Below are positions 7,336 through 15,066 of a stretch of DNA of 64,000 nt, piece after piece. A program made the translations under genes and the position numbers. The stretch is from AP-15 sp963812675 (GTDB lineage Bacteria > Pseudomonadota > Alphaproteobacteria > ATCC43930 > CGMCC-115725). Under the pieces are notes generated by a model that saw only the letters and a program-made list of their open reading frames with translations, ran no database searches and was not told the origin of the DNA. The number at the start of each line of letters is the position of its first letter. Within the stretch, counting starts at the first letter, position 1. The stretch lies in the NCBI GenBank assembly GCA_963812675.1, contig CAWEWR010000016.1, positions 1 through 64,000 of the forward strand, written 5' to 3'.

Positions 7336-7888
7336 GCTCACCTCCGTTGTTGGACCCACCAGTTTCACAGGGCGGCGTCGTTGCACCAGCACCGAGCGCT
7401 CGCTGCATCAGGACGCAGTCGATCCAGCTGCCGAATTTGAACCCGACGGCGGGCAAAAGACCGGTTCGCGTAAAACCGAGCGTCTCGTGCAGCCGGATCG
7501 ACGGCCACTGGTCGCTGCCGCCGATCACGGCAATCATCTGGCGATAGCCGAGTTCGCAGCAGCGTTCGACGAGGGTGGAGAGCAGGGCTCGGCCAATGCC
7601 GCGACCGACCTCCGCAGTGTCGACGTAAATCGAATCTTCGAGCGTGAACCGATAGGCCGACCGTGAGCGGTATCGTGAAGCGTAGCAGTATCCGACCACC
7701 CGTCCCGATCGCTCGGCTATCAGATAGGGCAGTTTGAGCGCAAGAATGTCCCCCCGGCGCCGCGCAACCTCGTCCTCATCCGGCGGAATGTCCTCGAAAG
7801 AGGCAACGCCATGAAGGACGTGATGACGGTAGATGGCGGCGATTTTGGGTATATCGTCGTCGCGAGACGACCGGATCGCGATTTTCAT
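7328..7888 (-). CDS. GNAT N-acetyltransferase, phosphinothricin/MnaT type
   Basis: The 186-residue product is in the PAT/Bar-like branch of GNAT acetyltransferases. Support comes from the N-terminal IRSSRDDDIPKIAAIYRHHV, the central VGYCYASRYRSRSAYRFT, and acetyl-CoA motif A (VGRGIGRALLSTLVERC at about residues 113-129). Members acetylate phosphinothricin, methionine sulfoximine or similar amino-acid analogues. It overlaps the downstream dioxygenase-like gene by 8 bases. The last 20 residues are low-complexity and dispensable-looking. Confidence 0.87.
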   Translation of the reverse strand: MKIAIRSSRDDDIPKIAAIYRHHVLHGVASFEDIPPDEDEVARRRGDILALKLPYLIAERSGRVVGYCYASRYRSRSAYRFTLEDSIYVDTAEVGRGIGRALLSTLVERCCELGYRQMIAVIGGSDQWPSIRLHETLGFTRTGLLPAVGFKFGSWIDCVLMQRALGAGATTPPCETGGSNNGGEHG

Positions 7889-7906
7889 GGGCGCCGGATC
7901 ATGGCG

Positions 7907-8869
7907 TCAGCCCTGGATCAGGCGCACCGGATTGCCATCGAGAAAAGCGATGATGTTCTCGACGATCTGCGGGTAGGAGCTGCGGTAGTTCTCCTCGGTG
8001 ACGTAGCCGATATGCGGGGTCAGGATCACATTCGGCACCGTGCGCAGCGGGTGGTCGATCGGCAACGGCTCCTTGTCGTAGACGTCGAACCCGGCATAGG
8101 CGAGGCGTCCCTCTTTCAGCGCCGCAATAATCGCCCCGGTGTCGCAGATCGGCCCGCGGGAGGTGTTGACAAGGATCGCACTCGGCTTCATCAGCCCGAC
8201 CTCGCGGGCGCCGACGAGGCCGCGGCTGCGCAGGCTCAGCACAAGATGCACCGAGAGAATGTCGGAGCGGCGGAAGAGTTCGTCCTTTTCGACCCGCTCG
8301 ACTCCCTGCCCAGCCGCCCTTTCGGCGGTCAGGTTCTGGCTCCAGGCGATCGCCTTCATGCCGAAGGCGAGGCCAACCCGGGCGACCGCGGTGCCGAGAC
8401 GCCCGAGGCCCAGGAGGCCCAAGGTCTTTCCGGCGACGCGGTGGCCGATGCGGGTCTGCCACCCGCCCTGCCGCATGAACTGATGATCTTCGGCGATGCG
8501 CCGGGCGGCCCCGAGGATCAGCCCCCAGGCGAGTTCGGCGGTATCCTCGTTGCCGCCGCCTGGGCCACCGGTACCGCACACGGTCACGCCGCGGTCCTTC
8601 AGCGCCGCCATATCGAACGAGGCGTTACGCATGCCGGTCGTGATCAGCAGTTTCACCTTGGGCAGACGATCGACGACCGATTTCGGAAACGGCGTGCGCT
8701 CGCGCATCGCCGCGACGAGCTCGGATTCGGCGAGCGCGCGCACCACCGCGTCCTCATCAGGGAAGGGGTGGCGCTCGACGGCGATCTCGACGCCGCGGCC
8801 GCTGACCGGCGACCAATCCGCCATGTCGAGCGCCGCGCCCTGATAATCGTCGAGGATGCTGAGCCGCAT
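7907..8869 (-). CDS. D-2-hydroxyacid dehydrogenase family protein
   Basis: This 320-residue NAD(P)-dependent oxidoreductase has the substrate-binding/Rossmann/substrate-binding arrangement of D-2-hydroxyacid dehydrogenases. The nucleotide motif GLLGLGRLGTA sits around residue 150. The catalytic set appears as R (LSLRSRGLVG), E (VYDKEPLP) and H (TPHIGYVTEE). The exact substrate cannot be named; similarity is to phosphoglycerate-dehydrogenase-like members. A 647-residue open frame on the opposite strand (7811-9754) is a high-GC shadow. Confidence 0.88.
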   Translation of the reverse strand: MRLSILDDYQGAALDMADWSPVSGRGVEIAVERHPFPDEDAVVRALAESELVAAMRERTPFPKSVVDRLPKVKLLITTGMRNASFDMAALKDRGVTVCGTGGPGGGNEDTAELAWGLILGAARRIAEDHQFMRQGGWQTRIGHRVAGKTLGLLGLGRLGTAVARVGLAFGMKAIAWSQNLTAERAAGQGVERVEKDELFRRSDILSVHLVLSLRSRGLVGAREVGLMKPSAILVNTSRGPICDTGAIIAALKEGRLAYAGFDVYDKEPLPIDHPLRTVPNVILTPHIGYVTEENYRSSYPQIVENIIAFLDGNPVRLIQG

Positions 8870-8893
8870 CGCCGCCTCCCGTTTGCCGCGCCC

Positions 8894-10111
8894 TTAAGCC
8901 GCCATCGCCTTTTGAAGATTAGCGTCGAGCTTGTCGAGGAACTGGTTGGTCGTCAGCCACGGGTGATCGGCGCGGATCAGGATCGCCAGATCGCGGGTCA
9001 TGTCGCCGCCTTCGACCGTGTCGACGCAGACCTTCTCCAAATTCTCGGCAAAGCGGACGACATCGGGGGTGCCGTCGAACGTGCCGCGATATCGCAGCCC
9101 GCGAGTCCAGGCGAAGATCGAGGCGATCGGATTGGTCGAAGTTTCCTTGCCCTGCTGATGCTGGCGATAATGCCGGGTGACCGTTCCGTGCGCCGCTTCG
9201 GTCTCGACCGTCCTGCCGTCGGGCGTCAGCAAGACCGAGGTCATCATGCCGAGCGAGCCGAAGCCCTGCGCCAAGGTGTCCGACTGCACGTCGCCGTCGT
9301 AGTTCTTGCAGGCCCAGACAAAGCCGCCGTTCCACTTCAGCGCCAAGGCCACCATGTCGTCGATCAGCCGATGCTCGTAGGTCAGGTTGCGCTTTTTGAA
9401 TTCGGCGGCGAACTCGTTGTCGAACACTTGCTGGAACAGGTCCTTGAAGCGCCCGTCATAGGCTTTGAGGATAGTATTCTTGGTCGAAAGATAGACCGGC
9501 CAGCCGCGCTGCAGCCCAAAATTGAAGGAAGAGCGTGCGAACCCCTTGATCGATTCGTCGAGGTTGTACATGCCCATGGCTACGCCGCCGGCGGGGAAAT
9601 CGAACACCTTGCGCGTGACCGGCTCGCCGCCGCCTTTGGGGGTGAATGTCATCGTCAGAGTGCCGGCTCCCGGAACGACAAAATCGGTCGCGGCATATTG
9701 ATCGGCATAAGCGTGGCGCCCGATCACGATCGGCTGCGTCCAGTTGGGTACTAGGCGCGGCACGTTCTGGCATACGATTGGCTCGCGGAAGATCGTGCCG
9801 CCAATGATGTTGCGCAACGTGCCGTTCGGCGATTTGTACATGCGCTTGAGGTTGAATTCCGTCACGCGCGCCTCGTCGGGCGTGATCCCGGCGCATTTTA
9901 CGCCGACCCCGTAGCGTTTGATCGCCTCGGCGGCCTCGACGGTAACTTGGTCCTCGGTGGCATCGCGCTTCTCCATGCCGAGGTCGTAATATTTCAGCTC
10001 GATGTCGAGATAGGGCAGGATCAGCTTGTTCTTGATGAAACTCCACATGATCCGCGCCATCTCATCGCCGTCGAGCTCGACGACGGGCTGGGCCACTTTG
10101 ATCTTCGCCAT
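8894..10111 (-). CDS. icd: NADP-dependent isocitrate dehydrogenase
   Basis: This 405-residue TCA-cycle enzyme makes 2-oxoglutarate, CO2 and NADPH. Family signatures are the start MAKIKVAQPVVELDGDEM, YKSPNGTLRNIIGGTIFREP (substrate serine region) and NYDGDVQSDTLAQGFGSLGM (metal and cofactor region). It belongs to the eukaryote-like homodimeric type common in Alphaproteobacteria, matching the usual length near 405. ATG 10111 is chosen because MAKIK is the usual family start and GAGGA lies nine bases upstream; MNL at 10120 is possible. It appears monocistronic. Confidence 0.95.
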   Translation of the reverse strand: MAKIKVAQPVVELDGDEMARIMWSFIKNKLILPYLDIELKYYDLGMEKRDATEDQVTVEAAEAIKRYGVGVKCAGITPDEARVTEFNLKRMYKSPNGTLRNIIGGTIFREPIVCQNVPRLVPNWTQPIVIGRHAYADQYAATDFVVPGAGTLTMTFTPKGGGEPVTRKVFDFPAGGVAMGMYNLDESIKGFARSSFNFGLQRGWPVYLSTKNTILKAYDGRFKDLFQQVFDNEFAAEFKKRNLTYEHRLIDDMVALALKWNGGFVWACKNYDGDVQSDTLAQGFGSLGMMTSVLLTPDGRTVETEAAHGTVTRHYRQHQQGKETSTNPIASIFAWTRGLRYRGTFDGTPDVVRFAENLEKVCVDTVEGGDMTRDLAILIRADHPWLTTNQFLDKLDANLQKAMAA

Positions 10112-10675
10112 CAAATTCATCCTCGTGTGTGGCCGCACAAAACGTGCTGCCCGGCTTGACGGTTTGCGGAAAATAAAGAGCGGGGAAATCCTAGGCAAGC
10201 CGGAGCCGCCGACATGTGGCGTGCCGTCTGTCAGCTCGCTCGCCGAAGCGCAAAGCCTAGGTGGAAGGATGGCTGGGGATGCAGTGCATTGCTGAAGCGG
10301 CGGAAACTCCCGTGTAGTCCCGGCCGATCCTGCAATGCGAGAAACCCCGATCGGGATCGGGCAGCATCGGCCGAATGGGCGCGCTGGACGCGCAGATCAC
10401 CGAGCTGGGGCCGGCTCTGCGGCGCCACGCGCCCGCTCACTTGCGCGTTCCTCCCGCGATCCAGGGCAGCCCTACTGTGCGCATGCGAGATGTGTCGGCG
10501 ACGACCCCAGCAGAGCCGCGACAGCCGGCTTGGATTGGACCAGCTCGGCCGCCGATCGGGGCGCTCCCCAGTCCAGCCAACGACGCACATACCGGCCGAT
10601 CTAGACCGCAATCGCAAGGGGGCTCTCAGCCCCCTCGCAGCGATGGTCAGGCGTTCGACGAAGCTCGCAACCCGG
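10112..10675. other. Intergenic, no gene recognised
   Basis: About 560 bases between icd (start side) and the end of the secreted repeat protein gene. Open frames on both strands here are arginine/proline-rich GC shadows with no ribosome site or motif. A hairpin at 10617-10635 lies just beyond the stop of the 10676 gene. Confidence 0.5.
10617..10635 (-). terminator. Hairpin downstream of 10676 gene
   Basis: AGGGGGCT and AGCCCCCT form a perfect 8-base stem with a 3-base loop, 41 bases after the stop of the minus-strand gene at 10676. There is no proper U-tract, so it is a weak terminator call. Confidence 0.35.
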
Positions 10676-11140
10676 TCACCGTGGCGGGGCGCCGCTGTAG
10701 GGCGTCAGGCCAGGTCCGCCCGCGTTGGGACCAGGCATTCCCATGCTATTCCCCCCTGACGGGCTGGGCCTCGGGGCCGGTGGCGGCATCGCGCCCATCG
10801 GGGGAGCACCCGCCTGCAGGCGGGCCAGCTCTGCTTGGTTCAGCTGTGCGGTGGTATCCGTCCCCGACTTGGGGCCATGGGCATGGAGCATCTGGTGAGT
10901 GCTCGCCACATGGTGGGCGCGCGCATGATGGTGCTTTGGCGGCATCGCCGAGGTTGTGTCTGAGGCCGAAGGTGGAGGTGCGCCCGTGCTGTACGGCGTC
11001 AGACCAGGCCCACCGGGATTGGGGCCGGGTACACCCAGAGCGTTTCCGCCCGATGGATTGGCTGGTTGCGCCCAGGCTGGCGCGCAAAGCGCAAGCGCGC
11101 CAATCACCGCAACGCCGCTCAAGAGATGCTTTGTTTTCAT
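10676..11140 (-). CDS. Secreted Pro/Gly-rich protein with duplicated motif
   Basis: The 154-residue product has a clear Sec signal peptide (MKTKHLLSGVAVIGALALCAPAWA, cleavage after residue 24). The mature chain is rich in Pro, Gly, His and Ser. A motif of the form PSGGNxxGxPGPNxGGPGLTPYS occurs twice, at about residues 30-51 and 127-148, framing a His-rich middle (KHHHARAHH). No enzyme domain is seen. The His cluster might bind metal; that is inference. Function unknown. Confidence 0.72.
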   Translation of the reverse strand: MKTKHLLSGVAVIGALALCAPAWAQPANPSGGNALGVPGPNPGGPGLTPYSTGAPPPSASDTTSAMPPKHHHARAHHVASTHQMLHAHGPKSGTDTTAQLNQAELARLQAGAPPMGAMPPPAPRPSPSGGNSMGMPGPNAGGPGLTPYSGAPPR

Positions 11141-11706
11141 CTGTAGCCTCCGATGATGACTATTTCGGCAGGCCCCTCGTTGGGGCCGTCCACACGAGCG
11201 ATCAGCGTCCGCGACAGCCGCGACCGCCCCGGCAAGAGCGAAACGGCGCGCAGCGCTGGACGCCGGAACCGATCGTAGGGCTGAGTTGAGCCGCCGGTCT
11301 ATTCAATTTCGGAAATCCCTTGCTACGGGTCCCTCAGTAGAACGCAACCCGAGGCCATGTTTATCCGCAGGATAGCTGCTCCATCGTGAAGGAGCCCAGA
11401 CCGCGACCGTTGAGTTCGAACGCCGGCGTTCCTTGGAGGCATCAACCCCGAGCATCCCCACCCAGAGCGACTGCCCATCCATAGCAGCACCGAGTAGAGA
11501 CGCCTAACCTTCGCGCCCCGCACTTGTAGAGCCAAGCCTCGTTCCGCAGCCTCAATGACCTTGAACGGGCCGCCGGCCCTGACGGTCCATCAACCCGGGA
11601 GGTGATAGCGAGTGCAGGGAAAGCGGCGACGGGATAGGGCTGGAGATCATCGCCAAGCTCACGACGCGTTATTCACACCTACGAGTTTCCCAGCCGAAGC
11701 CCGACC
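11141..11706. other. Intergenic, no gene recognised
   Basis: About 565 bases between the LOG-family gene (end) and the start of the secreted repeat protein gene. Short open frames are unsupported. GGCAGGCCCC and GGGGCCGTCC around 11171-11192 can form a short hairpin. Nothing else is recognisable. Confidence 0.45.
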
Positions 11707-12270
11707 TTACGGCGCGGCTCTGGGGGTTACCTCTAAAGTCGCCATCAGAGCCGCGATCGTCGGGACTACCCGGACAAGCTCTCGTGCCTCGGGCCGCGCA
11801 AAGCCTTTTGTGACGATATGTTCGATGAGAGCGCGCAGGTGCGCCCAGTAGCCGCCAATATCGGCGAGCAGGATCGGCTTGTCGTGGAGCCCGAGCTGCT
11901 TCCAGCTGAAGATCTCGAACAGTTCGTCGAGCGTGCCGATGCCGCCGGGCAAAACAGCAAACGCATCCGCTTTCTCCGCCATCAGACGTTTGCGCTCGTG
12001 CATGCTCTCGACCACCACCAGCTCCGTTGCGCCGCGATGCGCCAGCTCGGCGTTGCGCAAGCGCGATGGAATGATCCCGATTACTTCCCCGCCGCCGGCC
12101 AAGACGGCATCGGCGAGAAGTCCCATCAGCCCGACCCGCCCGCCGCCGTAAACCAGCCCGATCCCGGCCGCGGCCAGACGAGCCCCGAGCTCGGTCGCCG
12201 CCTCCCGGTATTGCCCGTCGACCGCGCCAGAGGAGCCGCAATAGACGCATAGCCGCGCGATGTTCGACAT
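11707..12270 (-). CDS. LOG-family nucleoside monophosphate phosphoribohydrolase
   Basis: The 187-residue product is a lysine-decarboxylase-like Rossmann protein of the LOG family. It has VYCGSS near the N-terminus, GLVYGGGRVGLMG at about 38-50, and the signature PGGIGTLDE at about 107-115. LOG enzymes remove ribose 5-phosphate from nucleotide monophosphates (cytokinin activation in plants and their bacteria; AMP or other NMPs elsewhere). The physiological substrate here is unknown. Confidence 0.9.
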   Translation of the reverse strand: MSNIARLCVYCGSSGAVDGQYREAATELGARLAAAGIGLVYGGGRVGLMGLLADAVLAGGGEVIGIIPSRLRNAELAHRGATELVVVESMHERKRLMAEKADAFAVLPGGIGTLDELFEIFSWKQLGLHDKPILLADIGGYWAHLRALIEHIVTKGFARPEARELVRVVPTIAALMATLEVTPRAAP

Positions 12271-12366
12271 GCCCGGTCAGGGCCCGTCGGGTCGTGAGGA
12301 TTGCAAGCGCATCTGGCGAGGCATACACTGTGGTCTGCGGCAATTCGACGATTTTCGCGAGGATCT

Positions 12367-13401
12367 GTGCGGCACGGCTATCTCGTCGGCTCGGCTGTCG
12401 CGGTTCTGCTGGTTGGTGCCGCTGCTGTCCTGGTTCTTCCGCGCAGCGGTGCTCCTCCGGACGGAAAGGCCGGCACTCAAGCAGCTCGGCCGCCCGGCGG
12501 TCCTGCGCCTGCCGGGGAGGACCGAGCCGAACCAGGACTCGCACCACAGCCCAGTGCGCCCATCGTGCCGAGCTTTGACGTCGTTAAAGTCGGTCCGACC
12601 GGAACCGCGGTCATTGCCGGACGCGCCGAGCCGGGAAGCAAAGTGACGGTCCGCGACGGCGACAAGGTTATCGGCGAAGTGACAGTTGATCGCCGCGGAG
12701 AATGGGTGCTCGTCCCGGATCAGCCGATCGGGCCGGGCGACCGGTTGCTCTCACTCGAGGCGTCCGGCCCAAGGGTCGGCGCGACGGTCAAATCGGAGGA
12801 GACCGTAGCGCTGTCGATCAGTCCGCCAAAAGCGGGCGGAAAGGAAGAGACGACGCTGGCGGTGATCTTGCCGCGGGACGGCAACGCAGCGCCTCGTGTG
12901 CTGCAGCGCCCCGACAGGTCGTTGCCGAGCAGTCAAGGGGCGCCTTCTGCCGACCAGCCGCTCGCTTTGTCGATGGACGCGCTGGAATACGATGATCAAG
13001 GCAGGGTCGTCCTATCCGGGCGGGCGACGCCTGGGGCCACCGTCCAAATCTATGCCGGGAACCAGCCGCTCGCGACCGCAACGGCCGATGCGGCCGGGGA
13101 GTGGTCGACAACGTCGACCCGAGCAGTCGGTCCGGGGCGCGTCGAGTTGCGTCTCGATCAGCTGGGGAAAGACGCTCACGTCGTGCAGCGCATCGTCGTG
13201 CCCTTGGCGCAGGCTGCAGCCGGGGAGCTGAGGCCGGGGCAAAGCTATACTGTGCAGCCCGGCAACAATCTGTGGCAGATATCGCGCCGCGCCTACGGCG
13301 TCGGGACCCGTTATCTGATCATCTACTCGGCCAATCTCAGCCAGATCCGCGATCCCGAGCGCATCTATCCCGGTCAAGTATTCAGGGTGCCAAAGTCGTA
13401 A
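12367..13401 (+). CDS. Membrane-anchored LysM protein with Ig-like repeats
   Basis: About 344 residues from GTG 12367, which has CGAGGA upstream and places a hydrophobic anchor (YLVGSAVAVLLVGAAAVLVL) at the N-terminus. A Pro/Ala-rich linker follows. Two related beta-sandwich-like segments then repeat the pattern V-x-SGRA/AGRAxPG...V...GEW (around 80-125 and 215-260). A C-terminal LysM domain (YTVQPGNNLWQISRRAYG ... IYPGQVFRVP) binds peptidoglycan. It is likely an envelope structural protein. Upstream in-frame starts back to 12301 lack a ribosome site and would precede the anchor with basic sequence. Confidence 0.8.
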   Translation: MRHGYLVGSAVAVLLVGAAAVLVLPRSGAPPDGKAGTQAARPPGGPAPAGEDRAEPGLAPQPSAPIVPSFDVVKVGPTGTAVIAGRAEPGSKVTVRDGDKVIGEVTVDRRGEWVLVPDQPIGPGDRLLSLEASGPRVGATVKSEETVALSISPPKAGGKEETTLAVILPRDGNAAPRVLQRPDRSLPSSQGAPSADQPLALSMDALEYDDQGRVVLSGRATPGATVQIYAGNQPLATATADAAGEWSTTSTRAVGPGRVELRLDQLGKDAHVVQRIVVPLAQAAAGELRPGQSYTVQPGNNLWQISRRAYGVGTRYLIIYSANLSQIRDPERIYPGQVFRVPKS

Positions 13402-13417
13402 GCTACCGGGCTCCTTC

Positions 13418-13894
13418 CTAGTGCCGCTTCGCCCAGGGACGCTGGCGCGCCAGCTCGACAAATTTCGCCCGCTGTTCGGGCGACAATTTCGTCAGAAACG
13501 ACAGGGTGACCGGCGCCAACTCGTGCATGTAGCCGCGACGCGTTCGTCCCGCTTCGTCGAACAGTTGCACCACCTTCGAGACGTCAGCGTCGGGCTTGGC
13601 GACTTCGGACCAAGCTTTGCCCATCAGTGGGTCGATCGCCTCATGCATCGTCTGCAAGTTCGCGCGCACCGCTTGAGAGTACTGCACGAACGCCTCTTTC
13701 TGTTGTGGGTCGAGCCGTAGCTGCGCACCTATCCACTCTAGCCGTTCTGCTGCGTAGATCGGCGGGGGGTAATCCCGGAAGTGGCTCCACAGAAAAGCGG
13801 CGACAAAGAAGAGGTTGAGCACCAATGATACGGTTAGCAGCCATACGAGCGGCTGCCGCGCACCGCTACGTGCTGCCAATGAGGCGACCGTCAC
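13418..13894 (-). CDS. CnrX/Spy-like periplasmic heavy-metal sensor family protein
   Basis: The 158-residue product has an N-terminal membrane anchor (LVWLLTVSLVLNLFFVAAFLW, about 19-39) and a helical periplasmic domain. That domain includes LRLDPQQKEAFVQYSQAVRANL and LSPEQRAKFVELARQRPW, the two-hairpin layout of the Metal_resist/CpxP-like families. It overlaps the preceding anti-sigma gene by four bases (ATGA), and an ECF sigma gene lies just upstream. The set mirrors CnrX-CnrY-CnrH, in which the periplasmic sensor controls the anti-sigma factor. Which metal or stress it senses is not evident. Confidence 0.8.
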   Translation of the reverse strand: MTVASLAARSGARQPLVWLLTVSLVLNLFFVAAFLWSHFRDYPPPIYAAERLEWIGAQLRLDPQQKEAFVQYSQAVRANLQTMHEAIDPLMGKAWSEVAKPDADVSKVVQLFDEAGRTRRGYMHELAPVTLSFLTKLSPEQRAKFVELARQRPWAKRH

Positions 13895-14436
13895 GTCCGC
13901 ATGCCTTCGCCCAGATCACGCAAGAAGTTAGGTCCCGGGTCGAACAATTCGGGAAGCAGACCGGTGTCGCCGGGCTGCCGCTGCTCGCTCAGCGCAAGCG
14001 AGGTGTCGCTGCCCATCGCAAAGCCGAGCCAGCCGACCAATGCAACGGCCGCCGCAAGGCTTCCCCACTGTGCAGAAATTTGGAGAAGGCGGCGGCCTTG
14101 CCGAGGCGCGAGCGGCACTACCTTCCCGCCAACGGAGCCCGTGTCAGGCGATATCGTACTGGCTCGCGCGACGATCCGATCGAGACCGGCGCACGTCCAC
14201 TCGCCAGCAGCAAGCCCGCGGGCCGCGCGCACGTCGGCTGCGGCCTCCGGATCGGCGGCGAGCAGCGCGGCGACGCGCTCCCGCTCCTCGATATCGAGGA
14301 GCCCATCGGCATAGGCGGCGAGGTCGAGAAACCGCGCCGCCTCGTCCTCCTCGGCATCCATCGTGCAGCATCGCTGCCACAGACGGCGATCCGCCGCCGG
14401 GTTTGGCGCGTATTCTGGTCCTTCGCTTTGCGTCAT
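13891..14436 (-). CDS. Putative membrane anti-sigma factor
   Basis: The 181-residue product has a cytoplasmic N-terminal part (LAAYADGLLDIEERERVAALLAADPEAA, about 38-66) typical of alphaproteobacterial anti-sigma factors. A single membrane helix follows (WGSLAAAVALVGWLGFAMG, about 124-142), then a short periplasmic tail. No HxxxCxxC zinc motif is present. It is sandwiched between the ECF sigma gene (14499-15029) and the CnrX-like gene, with a 4-base overlap to the latter. Expected role: hold the sigma factor inactive until the periplasmic partner releases it. Confidence 0.75.
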   Translation of the reverse strand: MTQSEGPEYAPNPAADRRLWQRCCTMDAEEDEAARFLDLAAYADGLLDIEERERVAALLAADPEAAADVRAARGLAAGEWTCAGLDRIVARASTISPDTGSVGGKVVPLAPRQGRRLLQISAQWGSLAAAVALVGWLGFAMGSDTSLALSEQRQPGDTGLLPELFDPGPNFLRDLGEGMRT

Positions 14437-14498
14437 GGCAACGTCTTCCTACAGTGTTTACGCGGCAGGGAACCGGAGCATCCCCGCAACCGCGGCGT

Positions 14499-15029
14499 TC
14501 ATTCGACTTCGGCACGGAAGTGGGCGCGCAGCTTGATCATCGCTTTGTGGTGGGCACTGCGGACGGTCTGCGGGTCGATCCCAAGGGCGAAGGCAACCTC
14601 GGAAACTTCCATCTCACGGTCGTACAACATCGTTAAGATTTCCCGTTGGCGCGGCGACAGCAACGCTTCCGGCAGTTTGAGCTTGCGTACCGGCTCGACC
14701 GGATCGATCGCGAGGCGTCCCTCCGGCACCGTCTCGATCGGCACCGACAGCGGCCGGTGACGGCGCATCGCGTCCCGCGCGGTGCTGCGCGCAACGATCG
14801 TGATCCAGGTGGAGAGACCGGCGCGAGACGCGTCGTAACTGCGCAGCAGCCGGAAGTCGTCCTTACAGAGCCGCAGAAAGACGTCCTGCGTCAGGTCTTC
14901 CACCTCGGCCGCCTCGCGCGCGACACCTCGCACCGCGGCAACGACAAGGCCGGCGTATCGGCGAACAAACGCCTCCCAGGCTCCTTTGTCGCCACGCAGA
15001 AGCCTGTCCAAATCCCCGTCTTGCGCCAA
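14499..15029 (-). CDS. ECF-family RNA polymerase sigma factor
   Basis: The 176-residue product has sigma region 2 (WEAFVRRYAGLV ... EAAEVEDLTQDVFLRLC ... LSTWITIVARSTARDAMRRHR, about 17-91) and region 4 (LSPRQREILTMLYDREMEVSEVAFALGIDPQTVRSAHHKAM, about 124-164). There are no regions 1 or 3, as usual for ECF factors. The anti-sigma candidate follows after 62 bases. Target promoters are unknown. Confidence 0.92.
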   Translation of the reverse strand: MAQDGDLDRLLRGDKGAWEAFVRRYAGLVVAAVRGVAREAAEVEDLTQDVFLRLCKDDFRLLRSYDASRAGLSTWITIVARSTARDAMRRHRPLSVPIETVPEGRLAIDPVEPVRKLKLPEALLSPRQREILTMLYDREMEVSEVAFALGIDPQTVRSAHHKAMIKLRAHFRAEVE

Positions 15030-15066
15030 TCAGGACGTCCCGCCGTCACTCGGCCCGGCCGCGCGA

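Noticed and set aside
7811..9754. 647-residue open frame on the plus strand
   Set aside because: It lies opposite the acetyltransferase, dehydrogenase and icd genes; long antisense frames are common in GC-rich DNA, and it has no motif or ribosome site.
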